Shown: positions 25,219 through 32,489 of the stretch, piece after piece
How positions within the stretch are numbered: position 1 is the stretch's first letter
How the letters are laid out: each line of letters begins with the position of its first letter
Assembly: GCA_016292155.1 (NCBI GenBank)
Contig: JAEFBC010000021.1
Coordinates: forward strand, 1-32,489
Direction of reading: 5' to 3'
DNA length: 32,489 nucleotides
DNA from: Saccharofermentans sp.
Lineage (GTDB): Bacteria > Bacillota > Clostridia > Saccharofermentanales > Saccharofermentanaceae
Position numbers and translations under genes: made by a program
The notes under the pieces: generated by a model
What the model was told of the DNA's origin: nothing
What the model saw: the letters and a program-made list of their open reading frames with translations, nothing else
Databases searched by the model: none

Positions 25219-26043
25219 ATGATTCAAGATATCTTTCCGCACAAGCTGGATAATCATTTTTATCCGGCCCGAAAAGCAAGCGCCAACAGTTTTGTTATGG
25301 CCTTCAGACATCAGGACATCCTGGTTAAAGGCGAGGAATTCCCTCGTGTAAGCCAGATAAATGAAGAGTACCGTGAGAAGCTCATCTATCTTTTCGCGGT
25401 CGACGAAGATTACTACTTCTTCCTCGACGCACGTGACGAGAGCATGGCGCTCCCCGAAGGATTTGAATTCGTTAATGTCAGGTCATTCAGGCGCTCCGGA
25501 ACCGTCGAAAAGAAGAACGTGTTCCTCGCATTTACGGCGTTGCAGCTCGCCAACTGGTACCGCGGCAACAAGTACTGCGGCATCTGCGGTAAGGAGACCG
25601 GAATCGACGATAAGGAGCGTGCTCTCCGCTGTGAATGCGGCAACGTGATCTATCCCAGGATTGTGCCTGCAGTCATCGTGGGCATCACGAACGGCGACAA
25701 GATCCTTGTGACCAAGTATAAGACGGGCTTTGCGCATTTCGCGCTCGTCGCAGGATTTACAGAGATCGGTGAGACTTTGGAAGAGACCGTCGCACGTGAG
25801 GCGATGGAGGAGACCGGTCTTAAGGTCAAGAACATCCGCTACTATAAGTCACAGCCGTGGGGCATCGTCGACGATATCCTGGTAGGTTTCTACTGCGATG
25901 TCGACGGAGACGATACGATAAAGATGGACGAGGGCGAGCTCAAGGTCGCCGAATGGCGGACAAGAGAAGAGATCGAGCTACAGCCCGACGACTTCAGTCT
26001 TACAAACGAGATGATGAAGATGTTCAAAGAGGGGAATGCTTAA
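25219..26043 (+). CDS. nudC: NudC-like Nudix hydrolase (NAD(+) diphosphatase family)
   Basis: Zinc ribbon CGICGKE...CECGNVIYPRIVPAVIVGI; Nudix box GFTEIGETLEETVAREAMEETGL; SQPW segment. Confidence 0.82.
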   Translation: MIQDIFPHKLDNHFYPARKASANSFVMAFRHQDILVKGEEFPRVSQINEEYREKLIYLFAVDEDYYFFLDARDESMALPEGFEFVNVRSFRRSGTVEKKNVFLAFTALQLANWYRGNKYCGICGKETGIDDKERALRCECGNVIYPRIVPAVIVGITNGDKILVTKYKTGFAHFALVAGFTEIGETLEETVAREAMEETGLKVKNIRYYKSQPWGIVDDILVGFYCDVDGDDTIKMDEGELKVAEWRTREEIELQPDDFSLTNEMMKMFKEGNA

Positions 26044-26054
26044 TTCCCCTTTTT
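26026..26054. terminator. bidirectional terminator overlapping the nudC stop codon
   Basis: AGGGGAAT(26030-26037)-GCTTA-ATTCCCCT(26043-26050), extended by flanking A/T pairs. Confidence 0.7.
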
Positions 26055-26406
26055 AATCTGCAGAATTCAGGATCGACTCTATCTCACTGTCTATCGCTTC
26101 AACTTCAGGGGAATGACCTTCATTAGTCCAATGCTCGTAATCAACATGGACGTTGTTATAGATCTCCTTTTTGAAGATAGAGATGATCGTACCAACCTCG
26201 TTATAGATCTTGCCGTCTTCAGGATGTAAACGGTGGCGGCATTCAATCTCATAAACAGCGCCCATGCCAATGCTGGAATATCTGACAGTGCCGCCATCTA
26301 ACAGATCTTTTCTACGTGGGAAAAGCACAATGACAGCCAAAAGCAAAACAGCAACAATTACTGCTTTGGATATAGGTGATTTCTTTTTGTCTTTGTTCTT
26401 AGTCAT
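26053..26406 (-). CDS. hypothetical single-TM protein
   Basis: MTKNKDKKKSPISKAVIVAVLLLAVIVLF signal/TM anchor. Confidence 0.65.
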   Translation of the reverse strand: MTKNKDKKKSPISKAVIVAVLLLAVIVLFPRRKDLLDGGTVRYSSIGMGAVYEIECRHRLHPEDGKIYNEVGTIISIFKKEIYNNVHVDYEHWTNEGHSPEVEAIDSEIESILNSAD

Positions 26407-26419
26407 GATATAAAGGTTC

Positions 26420-27139
26420 TCACTTCATCTTGCCAGCTAAGGAATAAGCAATAATTATAAACAAAGCAATAACGATCCCTATAACCGGAATACACATTTT
26501 TGATTTCGAGAACCTGCACATAGAGATATATACTGCAGCAGCAATCAGGACAGAAGATACTAAACATCCACAGATTGAAGCCCATGGCAGAACAGGAGAT
26601 CCCTTTAGGACCTGAGTAATATTGGTTTCTGTTTCCGGTATTAATCGATTGGTTGTTAATGCGATAACTCCTTCATATCTGCCTTTAACATCAACTGTAA
26701 AAGCGGATGGCAATAAGCCATAAACAGGATGTGGAATATTCTCAATTTCCAGTTCAGATGCTTTACCGGAACAGATGTTAACAAACAAACTGTCAATTTC
26801 TTCTTTCGAAAGAACAACCTGATCATTCAAGGAATCTTTTAGAACAGTTTTATCTAAATCAACATAAGCCTGATGATCACTCGAAATTTCAACATTTCCG
26901 TCATACCTTCCAACAACGCGGACATCTTCAATTATTGACCATGAGAGATTATTGCTATCTGCTTCGCTAAATCCATTTACGCCTATCAAGCGTTTAGTAA
27001 GATGAACCTGAACATTGGGATGTTTATGATTTGAGTCTAGAGCAGGCAAAGTAAATATGATATTTACCGCTGTGAACCAGATGATAGTAAATAACAGTGT
27101 TGTAATAATGGTTTTTGCACTATGCTTTTTGTTTTTCAT
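26420..27139 (-). CDS. hypothetical membrane protein
   Basis: N-terminal TM and two C-terminal TM segments; 13 nt from the next gene; start assigned to MKNKKHSAK. Confidence 0.65.
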   Translation of the reverse strand: MKNKKHSAKTIITTLLFTIIWFTAVNIIFTLPALDSNHKHPNVQVHLTKRLIGVNGFSEADSNNLSWSIIEDVRVVGRYDGNVEISSDHQAYVDLDKTVLKDSLNDQVVLSKEEIDSLFVNICSGKASELEIENIPHPVYGLLPSAFTVDVKGRYEGVIALTTNRLIPETETNITQVLKGSPVLPWASICGCLVSSVLIAAAVYISMCRFSKSKMCIPVIGIVIALFIIIAYSLAGKMK

Positions 27140-27410
27140 ATTAATACACAAAAGGATTCTCTATATGGTGTCCGCATTAACAGCTGTGTTAATGCTATTC
27201 GGAATAATTGAAAAGATGATTGTTGAGAACACAATGCTTGCCAAAAGCCTGTGGCATCGTGAATCTCTCTTAAATACGTGCCTGACAGTATACCTTAAAA
27301 ACCCCAATTGAAATTATAGCATGAGCACAAACCGATATAAATTGGGCAGGAAAAGCGGCGTATAGAAAATAGTTCCTGTATTTTGTGCAATGTGAATACG
27401 GCTAAAAGCC

Positions 27411-28240
27411 TTATTTTCGAACAGCGCCAATAACCCAGCAGATCGCGAATGCAACGATGTCAGTAATAACGATCGTTGATCCGACGGGTGTGTCGAAGGG
27501 GATCGAGAGGATGATTCCCGTAAGCGCACAGACCACTGAGAGGATTGCCGAGAAGATCGTTACCGACTTGAAGCTCTTGAAGATCCTCATTGCGGAGAGC
27601 GCAGGGAAGATAACGAGTGCGGATACGAGGAGCGATCCTACGAGGTTCATTGCAAGTACGATGATGACCGCGATGATCGTGGCGATCAGGAGATTTAAAA
27701 GTCTTGTTTTTGTGCCGACTGCTTTTGCGAAGCTCTCATCGAATGTGACCGCGAAGAATCTGTTGTAGAAGAGCACGAAAAGGATCACTACAACGATCGA
27801 CAGAACGATGCTTAAGATAACCTCAGACTTAGTAAGCGTGAGGATTTTTGTGGAGCCGAAGAGCGAAGAGCAGACGTCGCCGGAGATATTGGACGAAGTC
27901 GGGAAAAGGTTCATCAGAAGATAACCGAACGCGAGCGCGCCGACGGAGATCATGGCGATGGCAGCGTCACCCTTGATCTTTGCGTTTTGGCCGGTCCAAA
28001 GAAGGAGGATCGCGCAGACGATCGTGATGGGGAGCGTTAGCATCATCTGGTCTGTAAGGCCTACTACGGCAGCGATCGCCATAGCGCCGAAAGCCACGTG
28101 TGACAAGCCGTCGCCGATATATGAGAATCTCTTCAGTACGAGGATGACGCCGAGCAGTGAAGAACAGAGTGCGACGAGCACGCCTACGATGAGTGCGTAT
28201 CTAACGAAAGGATAAGAGAGGGCTTCAATAAGGGTTTCCA

Positions 28241-28241
<1 letters not shown>
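27411..28241 (-). CDS. metal ABC transporter permease (ZnuB/MntB type)
   Basis: RYALIVGVLVALCSSLLGVILVLKRFSYIGDGLSHVAFGA. Confidence 0.9.
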
Positions 28242-28942
<701 letters not shown>

Positions 28943-29008
28943 TGATGCCTCTTCTTATTAATAGGGTACGGAAAAGTATTATAGGAGCGCGTGCTGGGAG
29001 TGTCAATA

Positions 29009-29029
29009 TGAAACTGATTATCAGTTTCA
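29009..29029. promoter_or_regulatory. candidate Fur-superfamily metalloregulator operator
   Basis: Perfect 10-1-10 palindrome TGAAACTGATTATCAGTTTCA 67 bp upstream of the ABC ATPase start. Confidence 0.6.
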
Positions 29030-29125
29030 CAAAATTTGCGTTTCCGGGCGCTCCGTCCGCCCCATTTGCAAAACAATACACTAACGATACACTAGACCTG
29101 TAACATACTCTTGACGGAGGTTCTC

Positions 29126-29794
29126 ATGTACAGAGTCTTGCTCGTTGAGGATGACAGCCAGATAAGGCAGGTCATAGGTGATTATTTCGGGAGGCGCGAC
29201 CGGATCGCGCTGGATTTTGCCGAGGACGGAAATCTGGGCCTTAGTAAGATCCTCAACGAAGAGTATGATCTCTTCCTTCTCGACATAATGATGCCCGGCC
29301 TTGACGGCTTTGAGCTCTGCAGGATCATAAGGAAGAGGTCGGATAAGCCGGTCGTTTTCCTCACCGGAAAAGTCAGGGAGGAAGACGTTCTTTACGGCTA
29401 CGAACTTGGTGCGGACGATTATATCGTGAAGCCTTTTTCGATAGCGGTCTTGTATAAAAAGCTCCTGGCGATCCTTGAGCGCGCAGGCACGGAACATGTG
29501 GAGCGCAAGATCTTAAGAAGCGGGCAGATAGAGCTCGATCCCCTGAAATTCGAAGTGCGCGTGGCAGGGGACGTGGTCGATCTTCCACCTAAGGAATATG
29601 CGATCTTGAAGTACATGATGGAGCACCCGAGCGTTGCAGTCACGAGAAAACTTCTGCTGGCAGTGGCCTGGGGCGGGGATGATTTTATCTCCGAGCGCGT
29701 TATCGACAACCGCGTCAAGAATCTCCGCAAAAAACTTCGCAAAGAAGGTGACCGTATCAAGACCCTTATCGGAGTCGGATACAGGTTCGATTAA
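29126..29794 (+). CDS. OmpR/PhoB-type response regulator
   Basis: VLLVEDD, LFLLDIMMPGLDG, FLTGK, ADDYIVKPF; C-terminal wHTH; start at MYRVLL with GACGGAGG SD. Confidence 0.93.
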   Translation: MYRVLLVEDDSQIRQVIGDYFGRRDRIALDFAEDGNLGLSKILNEEYDLFLLDIMMPGLDGFELCRIIRKRSDKPVVFLTGKVREEDVLYGYELGADDYIVKPFSIAVLYKKLLAILERAGTEHVERKILRSGQIELDPLKFEVRVAGDVVDLPPKEYAILKYMMEHPSVAVTRKLLLAVAWGGDDFISERVIDNRVKNLRKKLRKEGDRIKTLIGVGYRFD

Positions 29795-29871
29795 GGAGCG
29801 TCCTTAAAAAGCTTTTCGCTTATGAGGCGGGCACGAAGGGCGGCCGCAGGTAAACGGGGAGGAGTTACATC

Positions 29872-31584
29872 ATGAAAAGAAAGAATTATTTCCATTTTGC
29901 AGCCGGAAGAGTGATCACAAGCCTGCTCATAGGGGCTGTGCTCTATACTGCTGTTACGATGCATTTATCGAGCGTGTATCAGTCGTCTCTTGTAACAGGT
30001 TTTAATGACAGGGTGACGATGTATAAAAAGATGATCACCAACTATGATGAGGGCAGATACGGCAACGGTTTTTTGAGCATTGTTACTAATTTCTATTCGG
30101 CCGACTATATAAGGTTTGCCAAGGTCAGTGATGACGGAAGCATAGATACTTTTTTCGAGACAGATTATAACGTTATTCCGGTTGAAGACCACATGCATCA
30201 CTGGTACTACGTTACTGACGATCCGGAGCTTCTGGCCGAAGGAAAGAGGGTTGAAACGATCAGCCCTGCAAACGAAGACTGGGTGATCGAATATATAAAG
30301 TGTGATGAAGTACGGAAGATCTCAGAAGAAAGCAACTGGAACAGGGAATTGACCAATGGCTGGGATCTGTGCGCCATGACCGATAATTACTATGCAGACA
30401 AGCTGGTGTGTGTTTCATCAGAGTTCTGCGGAGCTTTAAGGTATGCTCAGCCGGATGTCAAATCGTATTACTATGATGAAGACGGGCTGCATATAGGAAA
30501 AGTCAAAGAATCCGGAGCTGACTATATATTTGGGGATATTTTTCCCGCTAAATGGGATTTTACGGATCCTTCCAAGAAAGATCTTTATGTGACCATCGAT
30601 CAAGAAGGGTTTGCGACAAGCCTTCTTATCTTCCCGGCTTTAAAGAAACCCGAAGTGTTTTTGAAGGATAATGCCGGCATCTTATCGGCTGCTGATCTGG
30701 ACAGTCTTATCCGTGAAGCTGACGCCGCCAGTGAAAAAGAAGACAGTGAATATACTGTTTACAGTTACGACAACTATAAAGGTAACGAACACCAGTACGT
30801 GATATTTAAGAAAGGCATTCCGAATACCAGAGGTGTCGTAGCAGTATTCAGCGTCGACGGTCAAAAATACCTGGCCGAATTCGTTATATCATGTGCACCG
30901 TTCGAGGAGTTTTACAGCCCGTTCCTGATCACTTCCGGCATCATTCTTCTGGTGATCTGCCTTGCGACAGCTCTTATCCTGGCGGTCAGGCCGTACAGCC
31001 AGTATAAGAAGGCATACGAGAACAACAACTTCAAGAACAATCTCATCGATTCTCTGGCGCACAACATGAAGACACCTTTGCAGATCCTGGGCGGCTACGC
31101 AGAGAACCTGAAGGATGTAGAGGCGGGCGAAGAGAAGGACCGTTACGCAGACCAGATCCTTGCCAAGACCGCTGAGATGAATAAGGACATCGAAGCGATC
31201 CTTAAGACCGCCGAGAAGTCTGACTTAAAGCTTAGCAAAGTATCAGTCAGATCCTGTGTGAAGGAGGCTGCGGAAAAGGTTGGCGCAGATCTCATCATCA
31301 GCGGCGACCGCGAGATAAAGATGGATAAGGATTACTTCTCCCAGGCCCTTTACTGCCTTATCGACAATGCTTACAGGTATAAGGCCGAAGGCGCCTCGAT
31401 CGACGTGAAGATCGATAAGAACGATATCGTGATCACGAATAAGACCGACAGCGATAAATTCACTCCGGGCACGGGCCTGGCACTTGCCGGAAGGATATTG
31501 GAGCAGCATAAGCTTGTGCTTGATACGAAGCTTTCTGACGGTACTTTCAGAGCCAGGATAGGAAAGAAAGCCAGCAGGAAATAA
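29872..31584 (+). CDS. sensor histidine kinase
   Basis: Two TMs flanking a large extracytoplasmic domain; SLAHNMKTPLQ H-box; LIDNAYRY N-box; PGTGLALAGRI G-box. Confidence 0.9.
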   Translation: MKRKNYFHFAAGRVITSLLIGAVLYTAVTMHLSSVYQSSLVTGFNDRVTMYKKMITNYDEGRYGNGFLSIVTNFYSADYIRFAKVSDDGSIDTFFETDYNVIPVEDHMHHWYYVTDDPELLAEGKRVETISPANEDWVIEYIKCDEVRKISEESNWNRELTNGWDLCAMTDNYYADKLVCVSSEFCGALRYAQPDVKSYYYDEDGLHIGKVKESGADYIFGDIFPAKWDFTDPSKKDLYVTIDQEGFATSLLIFPALKKPEVFLKDNAGILSAADLDSLIREADAASEKEDSEYTVYSYDNYKGNEHQYVIFKKGIPNTRGVVAVFSVDGQKYLAEFVISCAPFEEFYSPFLITSGIILLVICLATALILAVRPYSQYKKAYENNNFKNNLIDSLAHNMKTPLQILGGYAENLKDVEAGEEKDRYADQILAKTAEMNKDIEAILKTAEKSDLKLSKVSVRSCVKEAAEKVGADLIISGDREIKMDKDYFSQALYCLIDNAYRYKAEGASIDVKIDKNDIVITNKTDSDKFTPGTGLALAGRILEQHKLVLDTKLSDGTFRARIGKKASRK

Positions 31585-31629
31585 ATTCAGTATAAGATAG
31601 TAGGAAGCCCCCACTCAAAAGCTGTCCCG

Positions 31630-31638
31630 TGTTACAAT
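31630..31638 (+). promoter_or_regulatory. extended -10 promoter element TGTTACAAT
   Basis: 31 nt upstream of the CDS at 31669. Confidence 0.5.
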
Positions 31639-31668
31639 ATCAGGCAGCTTGCGCGTGGGGGTATATAT

Positions 31669-32316
31669 ATGAAAAAGGAACATGTCGGTCTTCTGATCCT
31701 TTCTATCATCGCTCTTTTCATGTTCGGGGCAATGATGTTCTTTCTGAAGGACCTGCTTTTCGGAGATGTAAAGGCGACCTATGAGGAAGCGATGTATAAC
31801 CCCGGTGCCTACAGCGAACAGTGGATCTCGCTGGATGTATACGGGTGCTTTGGCGAATACTGCGAAAAGACTGAGACCGAATACTTTATCCCGACAAAAC
31901 ACACGTACTACTATGTAATCTGGCTCGATGAAGGCAAGGTAATGCCTCTTTGTGTTTCCAAAAAGGCAGAAAAGGAATACCTGGACGCTTTGACAGATGC
32001 CACATACAGCTATTTATACGGCGAGACTCCAACGATCCAGATGGCGCCGCATACGTTTACCGGAACAGTCTCGGTACAGCAGTCAAAAGCGGGGTCATTT
32101 TATAAGGAATATCTCGACTCGATCGATGTTACTGCGGAAAACGAGTGGGAGATCAGCAACGTCCTTCTCGTATGCACCAGCACCAGAGCAAGCACATTCC
32201 TTCTGGTTGTCGTTATTATGCTGATTCCTATACTCGGTATCGTAGTCGTAGGCGTCGCAGCGGCTAAGAACAACCGCAAGAAGCAAAGGCCCGAGGAGCT
32301 GTATCTGCCGAGATAA
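31669..32316 (+). CDS. hypothetical two-TM membrane protein
   Basis: N-terminal TM, extracytoplasmic domain, C-terminal TM plus basic tail; GTGGGGG SD. Confidence 0.75.
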   Translation: MKKEHVGLLILSIIALFMFGAMMFFLKDLLFGDVKATYEEAMYNPGAYSEQWISLDVYGCFGEYCEKTETEYFIPTKHTYYYVIWLDEGKVMPLCVSKKAEKEYLDALTDATYSYLYGETPTIQMAPHTFTGTVSVQQSKAGSFYKEYLDSIDVTAENEWEISNVLLVCTSTRASTFLLVVVIMLIPILGIVVVGVAAAKNNRKKQRPEELYLPR

Positions 32317-32354
32317 ACAGGTCAGCGATAAAAAGATCAGATGTTCTTTCCGGC

Positions 32355-32489
32355 CTAATTTACCCTGTTTTCGAAAAAGTAATTTGCGATAGGAACGATG
32401 AGTCTCGCGTTGGGCTCGTTGAGGCTTATCCTGAAGATGGGCTTTTTCTCATCTCTTATATAGATTTCGGCATAATTTGCCGCATAGGA
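32355..32489 (-). CDS. C-terminal 44 aa of a CDS running off the window
   Basis: Open frame SYAANYAEIYIRDEKKPIFRISLNEPNARLIVPIANYFFENRVN*, continuous to the window edge. Confidence 0.45.
   Translation of the reverse strand, partial: SYAANYAEIYIRDEKKPIFRISLNEPNARLIVPIANYFFENRVN

Noticed and set aside
27057-27311. 84-aa hydrophobic plus-strand ORF (MIFTAVNQMIVNNSVVIMVF...)
   Set aside because: Looks like a small membrane protein but overlaps the 5' end of the 26420-27139 gene and has no clear SD; not enough support to call.

Overview
A 32.5 kb chromosomal segment of mid-GC DNA that looks like a Clostridia-type Bacillota genome. Taxonomy is inferred from gene content and codon style only. No rRNA, tRNA, CRISPR array, phage or IS element could be supported. 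About 30 CDSs are supported, including zinc-ribbon proteins, an LRR/transglutaminase surface protein, a MATE transporter, DUF896, a tandem cyclic-nucleotide-binding protein, MarR-flavodoxin, a DHH phosphoesterase, TIR-TM-beta-propeller, TetR plus a PPDK-N/PEP-utilizer protein with rifampin-phosphotransferase-like domain order, a class B sortase with a candidate substrate, a redox/NAD cluster, a Zn/Mn-type ABC transporter and a two-component system. The most interesting signals are: (1) the 1032-aa TIR-TM-propeller protein; (2) two unrelated intergenic arrays with a ~51-52 nt period, in which one arm can pair with either of two partners; (3) several operator-like palindromes placed where local regulators would act; (4) a recurring TGNTAYAAT -10 motif that exposes unusually long leaders; (5) two candidate Shine-Dalgarno-sequestering leaders. 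All functional statements come from reading motifs by eye; no searches or folding were run.
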